A stretch of 64,000 bases of DNA from Plasmodium malariae (lineage: Eukaryota > Apicomplexa > Aconoidasida > Haemosporida > Plasmodiidae). The translations under genes were made by a program, and so were the position numbers. Below the pieces are notes generated by a model. The model was not told where the DNA came from and searched no databases. It saw only the letters and a list, made by a program, of their open reading frames with translations. Numbering within the stretch: position 1 is the first letter of the stretch; each line of letters begins with the position of its first letter. This document shows, piece after piece, positions 52,331 to 64,000 of the stretch. The stretch is from the NCBI RefSeq assembly GCF_900090045.1, contig NC_041787.1, positions 2,959,687 to 3,023,686 of the forward strand, written 5' to 3'.

Positions 52331-55300
52331 CTAAAAATTAATAAAGTATAATAATAATATATAAATACACAAATTTTTATTTTCATTAAACAAATTTATG
52401 TATAATTTCTAGAAAAATGAAAGCTTGGCTACAATGACAAATATAATAATTATAATATAAAAGTAAATTTTGCGTTTTCTTCCGTACTATTAGTCACCAT
52501 TGTACATAGATTTACGTGAATTAAATAGCAAAAATTAAATTGGTGTAATATTAATATTTATATAAATGAAAAAATATATTTAATATGTTTATATGTGGTT
52601 TGTAACTTTTTTTCATACAGAAAATTTTAAAAACAAAATACACATGAAAATTTCCTGTTTACTTTTTAATAGTATTAAAATAAGGTAGCATAATTAGTAA
52701 AATATGAAATAAACTATTCTAATAGACAATATAATTATTTGAAAAAAAAAGGTTGTTTTATAGTAAATAAAAATAATTTTAGAGGAAATTACTTTTTTCT
52801 ATTTGTTTATTTATATGAATCTTATATATTTGTACTGATATATTATACAAATAAATAAAATAATTCTAGTTCATTCTAATATTCATTTCCTATTATAATG
52901 CAATATCTATTTAGGAATATTTTGGATATTTTAAAATAATATAAATAGATAAATGTTTACTATATATAAAGTATAGACGTTTCTCTTTTATTTTATTATA
53001 ATTGTTTTTATTGTTAAGATTATAACTCTCATATTATTTCATTTAATATTTATAATAAGTTTTAACAATATATACACTGGTTAAGAATCTGAACTTCACG
53101 AATTTTAATAAAATTAAAATTTAATTAAACGAAAAGTAATTTTAAATAAAATGTAAGTAATGTATGTGACAATAAGAATTTATTACTTAAAATAAGAATA
53201 TACGTCCTGTAAAAACATGTTTTAATTATAAATGTAATATTCGATAAATAGACTATATCAAACAATTAAAAAGTAATCTGTGAATTATTTCTATCATAAT
53301 GTATATGGAAGTTAAAGTTTTACTTTTACCTTTCTCACATTTAATTTTGTATAATATATATTTTTATATTTTAAATTGATTATAATAATATAACAAAAAT
53401 AAAACTTGAAAAAATTTAATATTTATAAAAAGAGCTTTAATAAAATTTATTATTAAATTCGTTTGTACATGTAGCATAAGAAATATATGGATTCATATGT
53501 TAATCAAACATTATCATTATAAAATATAGAACATTTATAATATTAGTAATTTTGTTTTTGATACATATTTTTATTTAAATATATGAAAAATGTGTTACGA
53601 TGTTTAATATTATAATATTTTCCAATTTTGTATATATCACTTCTATCTTATATATCAATATTGTATGTCAGATGAGTTAAACAAAATAATAGCATTTAAT
53701 TCAAGGTCCTTAGAATATAATATTAAAATATTTCTTCTTTGTTTTATATATCTTATTGTACTAAAATATTTTACGATTACATATTTACAGTATAATAAAT
53801 AAATTATAAAATATTTTATTTTAATTTTATTATTATAATAACCATATAATTAAAAATACTTTAACGAAACATAAAGAAGAAATAAAAAAAGAAATATATA
53901 AAGGTTAAAAATTTTATTTAGATAAAAAAAATATTATTAAAAATTAAATATAATTTATCAACTGACACATTAATGATATTTTAAGGTATATTTATTATCT
54001 ATATTTTATTATGTATTAGGGAAATAAATAAAGCAAATATAAAGATGGTTCATTAAGATAGACTTGATCAAAGAAATGAAGTTTATATATTAAAATAAAA
54101 TTGATCGTTACTACATTTAATAGAGAAATTACTAGTTTGAATAATAAATATTATTTTAAATCATAATATAAAAATAAAATTAAATTTTTTCATGTTTCAT
54201 TCATACAATATATTTTAAATATATTTCTTGAAATAGAATAAGTATATTTACTATTTAATAAGTATTTTTGTTATATCAAGAACTTATAATGAGCAAGCCA
54301 TAGTTTTTTCTTCTATATTTTTTTGTTTATAATAAATCATACATTACTATTTTTTATTATTTGCTTCATTTATATATATAAATATATATATATGTAAATC
54401 TTTTCGAAAAAACTTATTTTTCTATTTTAACGATTAATTATATATCAGTTGATATTTATACAGTAATTTCCTTATGGTATATATTTTTTTCATATTTATA
54501 AAATGTATAATAAATGTAATAATAATATAAATATGTATTTTTGCATAAAAAAATGCAAGTTAAAAAGTGGCAAATTATATAAAAAATTTAATGAAAATAT
54601 TATTAGTAAGAATAATATATATATTTATAATATTTCTGTTTAAAAATCTATCAATTTTTGCCGAATTAAAAATAGCAATTATATATATACAAGAAAAATG
54701 AATTTTTATGCATTAGAAAAAAAAAAATAAAATAGATTCATATTTAAAAACGTTTTTTAAGAGTTCACAAACCTTAAAATTTTTAATTATTTAATATGAA
54801 TTTACATTAATAGCTCTTTGTAATACTTATTAGAACTTCATGTTTAAATTCGTAATTTTTAAGGATAATCCTTAACTTTCATTGTGATTTACAGACTTTT
54901 GTTCAAAGTTCTAAATAATAAATCATAAATGTGAATAAAATATGTCTGAAGGTTCCCTTATGCATGAATTTTATATATGAACTATGAATTGCTATGTTAA
55001 ATTGACAAATAAAAATTATTTAAATTGTATAAATAATAAGATTACACTTAATTTTTTATTATTAATACAGTTTTTTGTTAATTTTTTGTAAAATTGATAA
55101 AACAGTTAAAAGAAATTTGGCTAAAGTGTTTATATTAAAAATAAAAATAAAATAAGAAATATAAATATAAAGATAAATTGTTTGTCATATCTTAATAATT
55201 ATAATACCTATAATAAAATATTACAAAAAAATCGTAAAATTTTATATATGAATAAATTTTCTACATTTCATTTATAGGCCTCCACAAATGATTCAAATAT

Positions 55301-56530
55301 TGCATATATATTTAAATTTATGAATATCTAATAGTACTAATTAAAGCTAAAGTATTTTTTTATAATTGTATTTTAGTGTTAATTTAATAAAATTGATAGT
55401 AGTCTTTATGTACACAAAAATATATTAATATATTATTTTAGATTACAAAATATCGTGCATATATAACATAATGATTCCAGAGGAAGATATATATATATAT
55501 TTTTAAACATATAGAATCTAATATATTGAAAATAATAAACTATTACTACATAAGTGTATTTTAACCCTGTATTATACAATTATTTATTTTAAGTATATTA
55601 TTACAATATTACTTATTAATTAATAAAAAATTATGTTATATTTGTTAATTACATATTAGGTTACATATTTAGTATTCTTTTAAAAAGTTATATATTATAT
55701 AAAGTTCTATTCATAATAACATGTTTCTCTTTATATTAATAAAAAAGCAAATAAATTACTAAAGTATTTAATTATTCTTTTTTTCTTATGGTGCATTAAA
55801 AATGACAAAATTATTAAACAAATTAAAATATAATTACTTTTAATGAAAAGCATAATCCTATATTTCTATATTATTTAAATATAAAATTATATAATATAAT
55901 ATAATCGTATGAATTATTTATAAAAAAATGGAAAAACATTAAAATATAATATGTATATATTTAAAAGTATTCTTTTGTATTTTACTAAACTGAGCTTTAA
56001 CATTTTAACTGGGGGAAGCAAGTTACTAATATTAAATAATATCATAATCTAATATATATATATAAAATACGCATTTTAAAAGCGCAAGTTATAAATTCAA
56101 CATATCTTATGATTTCTTTGAAAAACATTATATATTAAGTAATAGAAAAAAAAATATTTCATAAAATTTGTTGAATAAAAATGATAAAATTTAAATTATG
56201 AAACATATTTTTTATTATTTATGCATTAACATTTTGCTATTATTATTTATTCACGTATTAGTATAACTCTCTTATAGGTGTTCTTATAAAATTAAAAAAA
56301 TATATATATAATTTGAATATTTTTTATGTTACTCTATTTCATTGTTCTTATTCCCATAAACTTTTTATGTTTATATATTCCTTTGAACTTTTCTTTTTCT
56401 TTTTTTCCGTTAAGTGTTAAATTGTTTAAAAATTTTCATTCATATATATCATTTCACTTCAATAAAGTATCTTTCGAATACACTTGAATTTGTCCTTATC
56501 TATATATAGGATGTATCATCCTACTTTATA
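52331..56530. other. Intergenic AT-rich spacer between pir pseudogene and STP1
   Basis: About 4.2 kb with no coding signal that I can support on either strand. The part near 52440-52500 may include the eroded first exon of the pir pseudogene. The last 150 bases are the 3' flank of STP1. Confidence 0.6.
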
Positions 56531-59124
56531 TCAGGATGTTTCTGATAAGTCCTTATTTTTTATAGAATTTATATATGTATTATCTTCTCTTATCCAATCA
56601 TTCAATTCATGTATAAAAGTGTGTCTCCCTTTATTCTCATAAATATCCTCATTTTCCCTGTATTCCAAAACGTTTCCTTTATCTTCATTTATGTCTTCTA
56701 TAATTTCTGATTTTACATATGAATTTTTTTCTATCTTGCATTCATATATAGAACTATCCAAATATGATTCATTATTTTCTATGTTCTCCTCTTTTCTGCA
56801 TTCTTCTAATACCATCATAAGTACAAGTATGCACAGTTTTTGTAGTAATTGTTTTTTTATGTATTTATATAGTTCTTCATTATATTCTTTTTTCTTCAAT
56901 TCTTCCAAATTTGTTATTGTCATATCCTTTTTAGTTTCGTAATTTACGCATTCATCTATCATATTTTTCAGTCCTTCCGTCATTAACTTATGCCAATCCT
57001 TTTCTATATATTGTCCTATAACTATAACCTTCTTTGATATCCATTTTGTCCATGCATCTTTCTCTATTTCTGAAGATGGAACTTTTTTATATTTATTTGA
57101 AAGTTTTTTCTCTAATATTTTATTTCTTTTTATGGAATCTCGTTCACTCTTCCATTCATTTTTCAAGCTATTAAACCAATATTCTTTTTTTAATTTTTCA
57201 GAGAGATTTTTATGTCTTTCTGCCCATTTATTCCATAGAATTTTTTTTTTATCAGTATCATTTCTACACTTATTATTTTCTATTATTATTTCATCATTTT
57301 TTAAATTATGATGGGAATTATATTTTTCTTGTCTAAACTCTTCTAAACATATTGCTAAAAATTCGCCTATATCGGATTCCCATACTTCATTTTTGTACTC
57401 TTCTAGTACTTCCATATGTACTTCAATAATAGTTTTTGACACATCCTTCTTTTTCTTTATTTTTTTTACATTTGTTTCTAAGTTTTGCTCATTTATTATT
57501 ATTTTTTTTATGTTTTCTTCATTATTATATGTTGAGGGTTCTAAGTTATCATATGTTAAAAACATATTTTTTCTGCCAGGATATGAAGGTACTAATATTC
57601 GCAGTAGTTTCAAATGTTTTCGTTTAATATGTTTTTTTTTTTTTTTTAAAATCAATGGCATATGCTAAAATATAAGGAAGGAGCATTTATAAAATGGTGA
57701 ATTGCAGTAATCAAAGTATATAATATTTTTACAAATTTAGTTTTATATTACTTTAATAAAAAGGGAAAATATAATAATAATAATAATGCTTATTAATATA
57801 GGTGATATATATTTATCAGAGATATTTCCTGCTGATTCTGTATCATGAGTTTAGATATATATGTTATATATTGTAATTATTTCAAAAAAAGAGAAATAAG
57901 TAGTATTAATGGTACCTGTAATTTTAGGGAGTTCAAGATGAAAAGGAGAAGGAGAGCCATTAATTAATGGTTTAAAAGGTATGGAAGAAATACTTTTATC
58001 AGTTTTTTCTGATGTTGCCTGATGCTGGAATGTTGTTTTTGCACCTGCAGATTCAAAACCTTTATGATTATGTGATTGTGGAACATTTATAGGTTGTGCT
58101 TTCGTATTTTCATTAGATGGAGTTACAAGAGTTGGGTCACTGAAAAGCGATGCTTTGTCAACATGATGTTTCTGTTCCTTTGATGGCATCAATCCGTTTT
58201 CTGTATGCATCTCTCCTGGAGATAGAGTTTCTCCTGAAAGTGGTTTTTCTACTGGAGTTATCTGTTCGGACGAATCTTCATATTTTGGCTGAGATTGCTC
58301 TTGTGGTTCAGGTGAATTCTGTTCTGCCAACGAACTTTCGTTTTGTTTTTTTTCTGGAACTCCAATATGTATAGTTGGAGCCGAGGACTTGCACTCAATA
58401 ATTTTAGTAAATGTGCTAGTATTCTGTATATTGCATGTTTTTTCTAGAAGTTGGTATAATTTTTTTTTTCTTGTGCAATCCTTATGAAGAATTTTTCTGT
58501 TAGTACTAAAATGTTGTTGTCTTTCTGTTATCCACACCTTGTATTCCTTACATTTACTTAAACAATTAACATCATTATTACAATTGTATGTACTACTATT
58601 ATCTACTCTAAAAGGATTTAGTTTATCAATATATTCTTCATTTTTTTCACAGAAATCCTCTGCATCATAAACTAATTGTAAAAGTTCTTTTTCATCCTGA
58701 TTTAAAATCATAAAACATCCGCCATGTTGAGATAACCCTCTATAGTACTGCTTGTACCAAGTCTTGATTGCTCCTTTCCAAATATATTCTTTAATATTTG
58801 GGTACGGAGGCTTTGTATTAATCAGATAATGAGCCAATTCCTTACATTTATTTCTAAATTCTTCTTTATTGTTGTTTCTTTTTAAAGAAGAAATTTCAGA
58901 TTTAATTTTAGCTTCAATTTTTTGAAATTGTGGATATGTACGGTATTCTAATGCTGTAGTACCATGAACACTCGAATTCTATATTCAAAAGAATTATTAG
59001 AAATTATTTAATCATCAATATTGATTTTCATAGTATTATGCCTCTATCATATATAAATGATTCATGAATAAAATTATATATCCTAAAAAGAAATGAATAT
59101 TACCGAAGTAAAACAACTTTCCAT
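56531..59124 (-). CDS. STP1: STP1 protein, four exons, apparently complete
   Basis: Exons on the - strand are 59124-59104 (MESCFTS), 58978-57916, 57837-57752 and 57664-56531. All junctions are GT/AG and the phases agree, giving 767 residues. The N-terminal domain (residues 8 to about 200) has FRNKCKELAHYLI, KPPYPNIKEYIWKGAIKTWY, LSQHGGC and several cysteines. A Ser, Pro and Glu-rich stretch follows to about residue 360. Exon 3 encodes one membrane segment near residues 371-389. Exon 4 encodes a lysine-rich start and then a tryptophan-rich cytoplasmic region with Trp at about 485, 534, 537, 553, 561, 595, 598 and 614, then an acidic tail. This is the STP1/SURFIN-like layout: a predicted surface or export-associated protein with its tail on the cytoplasmic side. 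A second, eroded copy of the HMEVLEE unit lies near residues 669-701. It is transcribed away from the telomere and is the gene closest to it. The role is inferred from the family. Confidence 0.92.
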
Positions 59125-62100
59125 AGTGGTCCTACATTAATGCACTAGTCGTTGTGTATAAAAATCTGAAATATAAATAAAAATTTGTATCTTTTTACTT
59201 ATAAATATTGTAATTTCTAATTAATATATCATGAAAAAATTAAATTATAAAATTATCATTTACATAAAGATTTATATATGTACTATAAAATAATTGAATG
59301 AATTACTATTTATTTTATACACGTAATAATTTTTTTTACCTTAAATAAGTGTACTACAACTGGAGATATGACTTGATCATATTTTTTAATTAAATGAAAA
59401 TTACGTATATATTTGTATTTGTAATTCTTATACTTTTTATGAAAAAGAAATTAAATAACTAACATTAAAACATTACATATATTTACGTCAATACATGTAT
59501 TAAGGTTATTCTATAAAAATTTCATTAATATACATATTGGAATTTGTTCTTCTTCCCTTATTATAGGCAAATATATATAAATGTTATTACTTTTATTAAT
59601 GTAAATAATTCCTTTTATTCTTACGTTTTTCCTGAAATAAATAATCTATTAATAAAATCATTATTAGTGCTGATTTTATTGTTATTCCTTTTTTTTGAAC
59701 TTATTTTTTTTGTTTAATTTGTATATAAGATATTATAATGAAGTAATTGTTTTTTTAAAATTTTTTAATATTTATTATGTTGTATGTACGAATGAGAATT
59801 AATTAAATATATATATAATACTAAATTGTTTCTATAATTGTAGAAAGTTCTTATCATTAAAATTTATTTGTGACACTTAGTATTATATTTATATGTATTA
59901 TCAAAAAATCTCTAATTTATGGTGTATACTAATCTGCTGAATAAATTTAGTATGGTATAATTTATTATACATATATTTTTTATTGTATTAGGCTATTATA
60001 CCTTTTAAATAAGAACCATTTCTACTGGACAAACATATAATTAATTAAAAGTATATTCAGGAGTATTAAATAATGAAAATAATATTGGCTACATATCCAA
60101 AATATGAAAAAATATTTAAAGACAATTATAGAAAAATTATTTATATAATGTAGTTTAGAAAAATGTAAAATAAATTATAGAAGTAAAATAAAAAATAAAA
60201 ACATAATAATTGAATGTATATGGAATAATATATTATATTCGATAAAACAAAAAATATTAATGTTTTGTTAATATTTCTCTGCAATTTTTGATAGAAATAT
60301 TCTAATAAGTAAATTAAAAATATATTATATTTTATTTTGTTTGTTTATCCATTTAACAAAAAGAAAATAACTTTTTTATAATAATAAATATTTATTTAGT
60401 ATACAAAATGAAAAAGGTCATGTATTATTTATAATACATTTTAAGACGCGAATATTTAAATGAAATTGAATAACAATTTAAATTTATAAATAACAGCGTA
60501 GATTATTACAAATTATATATATTATTTATTATATTAATGTTATATATGCAAATTATATATATGAAATATTGAATAGTCTTAAAATTATAAAAAAACATAT
60601 ATGTTAACGATAAAATTTTGTATCTAATTACTTCATATATAAAATAACGCCATTGTGGTTATCTTTAGTAAGCCATTTATATTAAAATGTTTTATTTTAA
60701 TTTATTTATATTCTTTAATTTATTTATATAAAATTTAGTTTTTCGTTCTTCTGTTATTTTTATTATAATCTCTTATATATTACTTAATTTATTTTTTTTT
60801 TAAACAAGTTACTTAATAACAACATACAGTTGATTATAAATAAAAATAATTTATCATGTTTTAAAGTATTATTTATTTATACTTCTGTATTTGAATATAT
60901 TATACATATGTAAATATAATATATATGATGAATTAATTAATATGGTTTAATATGGGTTAACAAAATTCATAGTATGATATTCTGAAATATTTTGAAAAAA
61001 TTTGAAAAAATCTGCGTAAAATTGTATTTAAAATATTTATAAAAAAAAATATTTGTTTTATTATTTTATAAATATGTTAAAATAAAATTTTTTTCTTTGT
61101 TAATATATTTCTTTTTATATTTTTAATATATATTCACACTTTTTGTACAGTAACTTAATTTATATATATATTGTTTTTTTATTTAAAAATGATACAAAAG
61201 TAATAAGAATTCATATGAATTAATAAAGTTTACTTCCTAATATTATGAACATACTATTTGCTTTTTTATATAAAATATAATTTTTATTTTAAAAATAAAT
61301 ATATTTTTATGTAGAACTTTAACATAATATACGCTAATAGAAATGTTATACGCGTAAAAAGTATTACAGAATGAAACGAAAAAAAATATATTAGTGTAAA
61401 TACATTCAGGATAATGAAGTTGAAATAACAATTTATACTTTTTTCTTATTTAATATGTTAAAAAACAGAATATAAAAACTGTGGTATATATTATAATAAA
61501 AAGGCACCTATATATTTAAATTTACAGTTAATGTTATTCAATGTAGAGTTCATAATTATTAACATAATGTTATATTTTAAGAAGTCTCAAAATAATAATA
61601 TAAATGAAAAATAAAATAAAATAATTTTTTTAAGCTAAGTATATCTTAATTTTACCGATATTTTATAAGTTATAAAGATAAATATATAGTGTATCATATT
61701 ATAAAAGGAACTTATTTTCATAAGTTTTTTAACGAATAAAGCAATATTTTATATTTATGCAGATTATTGTAGTGTAAATTATATGATATCATTTTTATGC
61801 TTTAATCAGTATCATTTAATGTGGTTGGATCAAATAAGATTGTTCTATGCATAATTCATTCTTTATAAAATTCTATTGTTATAGTATGCATCCTTCAATA
61901 ATTGAGATCCCTAATATATATTATTTCTTATAATTTAATAATCATAGTATAAAAACTATTATATATGTATTAATCCTAAATTAATATATAACATATTATT
62001 AATATTAAGAATTTTTATGTAATTTTCATTATTATTTTCTTTATTTATTGCATTTATTAATCACATTATATTTATTGAATTCTTGATTTGTACCTTTTGA

Positions 62101-62931
62101 TATATTTCTTTTATATATATTTTATGAATGGATTCATATATGAAACACCATGTATCCTAAATATGTTAATGTTAAACAATAATTTGGATATTGTTTGTGC
62201 ATTTAAACTTAATTATTTTTTATATTTATGTGTCTACAGTACTCACAATTTTCGTAAAATATTTTCTTTTAATTTCATTTATTTTTTTTTTTACGTTACA
62301 AAATTTTTTACATGAGTTTTATGGGTGAAATTTTTATAGTAATATTAGAAGAATACGAATGTACCATTGCATATATAGTGTTATTATTAATAAAATATTA
62401 TTCTATCCTTTTATTTTATTGTTCTTTTTAATATACAATTCAGCCAAATTGTTTAGGATACTTTTTTTTATGCATAAACACGTATATAATTTAACATTTA
62501 TAAATTACAATCTTGTATGGTACATGTTATATAATACTTAATATCAGCTGAATAAGTTTTATCTTTTACAGAACTATTTATTTTTATTGGGAAATATTGT
62601 TCATATACATATTTTCATTTTTTCTTATTGAATCCTAAATCAAAGTACAAATGATATAAGCTATTATTAAATAAATTACATATTTACATATACAACATTA
62701 TTAAAACTGTAATATTTTGGTGTAACTTATTATAGGGGTGCAGTGGAACATTTGCACTTTGGAGTAAATTAATTTACAGTACTAGACAAAATGAAACATG
62801 AAAAGTATTGCAAAAAATGTTAATGTAATTATTAAAAATAAAATAATAAATTTGTATACTGTAGAGCTTCAGATATTGATCATTCTGATGCCAGTAAATC
62901 AATGAATAAAAATTATACTGGAAAAATATAC
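59125..62931. other. Telomere-proximal spacer, no supported gene
   Basis: The sequence is very AT-rich and low-complexity. The first few hundred bases are the 5' flank of STP1. Open frames at 61243-61431 (-), 62088-62315 (+) and 62359-62541 (+) are Phe, Ile and Tyr-rich frames typical of chance translation of AT-rich DNA. I see no long tandem array of subtelomeric repeats like the rep20 known from P. falciparum. Confidence 0.55.
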
Positions 62932-63069
62932 CTTTGAGATTCAGTATCTTCGTGTAGTTCATTAATATACTTTAAAAGCTGTATCCCTTCTCGATTAATC
63001 ATATGATATTTACTAGGTAAATACTCATTATTAAAGTTTTCCAGTTGTATACAAATATTATTACATTTA
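62932..63069 (-). other. Coding-like segment, possible internal exon of an unidentified gene or remnant
   Basis: The - strand carries a TATTTTACAG acceptor followed by 138 bp open in one frame and ending at an AG|GTATAT donor. The translation begins CNNICIQLENFNNEYLPSKY and continues with MINREGIQLLKYINELHEDT. The composition (Glu, Asn, Leu, His, two Cys) is unlike the Phe, Ile and Tyr-rich chance frames around it. If the donor is not used, the frame stops at 62913-62915. A hydrophobic stretch follows at about 62780-62875, but I found no clean in-frame acceptor for it. No first exon is evident toward the telomere. I do not recognise the family. The cysteine-then-LLKYI pattern is faintly pir-like. 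It is either a remnant or one exon of a small gene. Confidence 0.4.
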
Positions 63070-63885
63070 CTGTAAAATATCTACTTATATGACTATTATA
63101 CAATGAATTATATTTTTAAGCATATGTACGAAGACTACACATATAAATTAATTATGGGAACATATTATAAATAGTAAAGCACATAATTTATATGTTATAT
63201 TATAAAAAGGGGTAAAAAATAAAACATGTCTTATTTGTAGAATAGCAAAATAATGGTTTGCTTCGTACATTATATATGAAACCATATAAAGAATATATTA
63301 TTTTCGATAAAAATTAAATATGTGAATGAATAAATTATTTTTTGTAGACATAGTATTACATGGTTAGTATAAATATGAAAATTCTATAATAGAATTTTAG
63401 TATCTTCTCTTTACTAACGTGTGTTATTATTATGCATCATTAATATAATTTATCAAACATAAAAAGGATATGATGCGAGTTTAGATAAAGGTTATTGAGA
63501 TATGTATATACAGAAAAAATTCCTTTATGCTATATATACGTAATAATGATAAAATATAATATTTTTCTAGGAAATTAAACTTACTGTATATGACTTGTTA
63601 TATTAGGAAAAATATAAATATTTTATACGAATATAGATTTATTTTCTAAAAATTGTGCTCAAAAAAATATTAAGAAATAATGAATATCGATAAAATTGGA
63701 AAATTCTATTTACAAGTAAATGTATTGGAGGATTTTATTATACAATGAGTTCTATTTTGTGATATATTTTATAAGTTATATGTATATTATTATGAATATT
63801 TAAAATCCTTTTGCTCATAATTTATATGCATATATTAACTGTACATAAAAGTGATAGATTATCAAATTTGAAAAAAAATATAAAA
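63070..63885. other. Spacer before the telomere
   Basis: About 0.8 kb of AT-rich single-copy-looking DNA with no tandem array and no supported gene. It joins the telomere repeat directly after an AAAAAAAATATAAAA stretch. Confidence 0.6.
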
Positions 63886-64000
63886 GGTTTAGGGTTCAGG
63901 GTTTAGGGTTTAGGGTTTAGGGTTCAGGGTTCAGGGTTAGGGTTCAGGGTTCAGGGTTCAGGGTTTAGGGTTCAGGGTTTAGGGTTTAGGGTTCAGGGTT
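63886..64000 (+). repeat. Telomere repeat, right chromosome end
   Basis: Sixteen units: seven TTTAGGG, eight TTCAGGG and one six-base TTAGGG. The array is preceded by GG and continues to the window edge. The G-rich strand runs 5' to 3' to the right, so this is a true chromosome end and not an inverted internal block. The degenerate GGGTTYA heptamer is characteristic of Plasmodium. Confidence 0.98.

Noticed and set aside
56691..58374. Several + strand open frames rich in Ser, Phe and Cys
   Set aside because: They are antisense shadows of STP1 exons 2 and 4.
61243..62541. Short open frames near the telomere on both strands
   Set aside because: Phe, Ile and Tyr-rich low-complexity frames without signals. 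They could not be told from chance.
62774..62962. 62-codon open frame on the - strand overlapping the exon-like segment
   Set aside because: It uses a different frame from the better-supported segment at 62932-63069, and its composition is that of a chance frame.

Overview
The window is the end of a malaria-parasite chromosome, most likely Plasmodium malariae or a close malariae-like relative. The last 115 bases are Plasmodium telomere repeat (GGGTTTA and GGGTTCA heptamers). The DNA is extremely AT-rich. It carries a ladder of small two-exon genes whose first exon encodes a signal-peptide-like leader and whose second exon carries a PEXEL-like RxL motif and two membrane segments. Several of these match, from memory of the families, the fam-l and fam-m genes typical of P. 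malariae subtelomeres. An STP1 gene and a decayed pir gene near the telomere fit the same setting. No rRNA, tRNA, CRISPR or prokaryotic feature is visible.

Layout. From 1 to about 48.7 kb there are twelve fam-like loci, all on the + strand and so transcribed toward the telomere, spaced about 2 to 7 kb apart. They are: 2254 (intact, divergent), 6934 (pseudogene), 10759 (fam-l pseudogene), 13711 (fam-l with one stop), 18458 (decayed pseudogene), 24063 (intact, fam-l-like), 27431 (fam-m pseudogene), 30857 (intact fam-l), 35316 (intact fam-m), 39111 (one stop), 43915 and 47772 (two intact members of one subfamily). From 51.3 kb the polarity flips. A pir pseudogene (51.4 to 52.3 kb) and a complete four-exon STP1 gene (56.5 to 59.1 kb) lie on the - strand. 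About 4.8 kb of mostly non-coding DNA then leads to the telomere. It contains one short coding-like segment at about 63.0 kb whose family I could not identify.

The genes do not form a pathway. This is a gene-family nursery of predicted exported or surface proteins growing by local duplication and decaying by point nonsense mutations. Ten of the twelve + strand loci have a first exon of exactly 87 bp in phase 0, followed by a 119 to 132 bp intron. The PEXEL-like arginine position is codon 23 of exon 2 in nine of twelve loci. Two pseudogenes carry a TGA stop exactly at that codon. Spacers are also duplicated: the 18.5 to 22.9 kb and 39.1 to 42.7 kb segments look like diverged copies of one another. 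Apart from the unidentified segment at 63.0 kb and the unnamed subfamily at 44 to 48.6 kb, nothing here requires a new system. All homology statements come from reading the sequence by eye.
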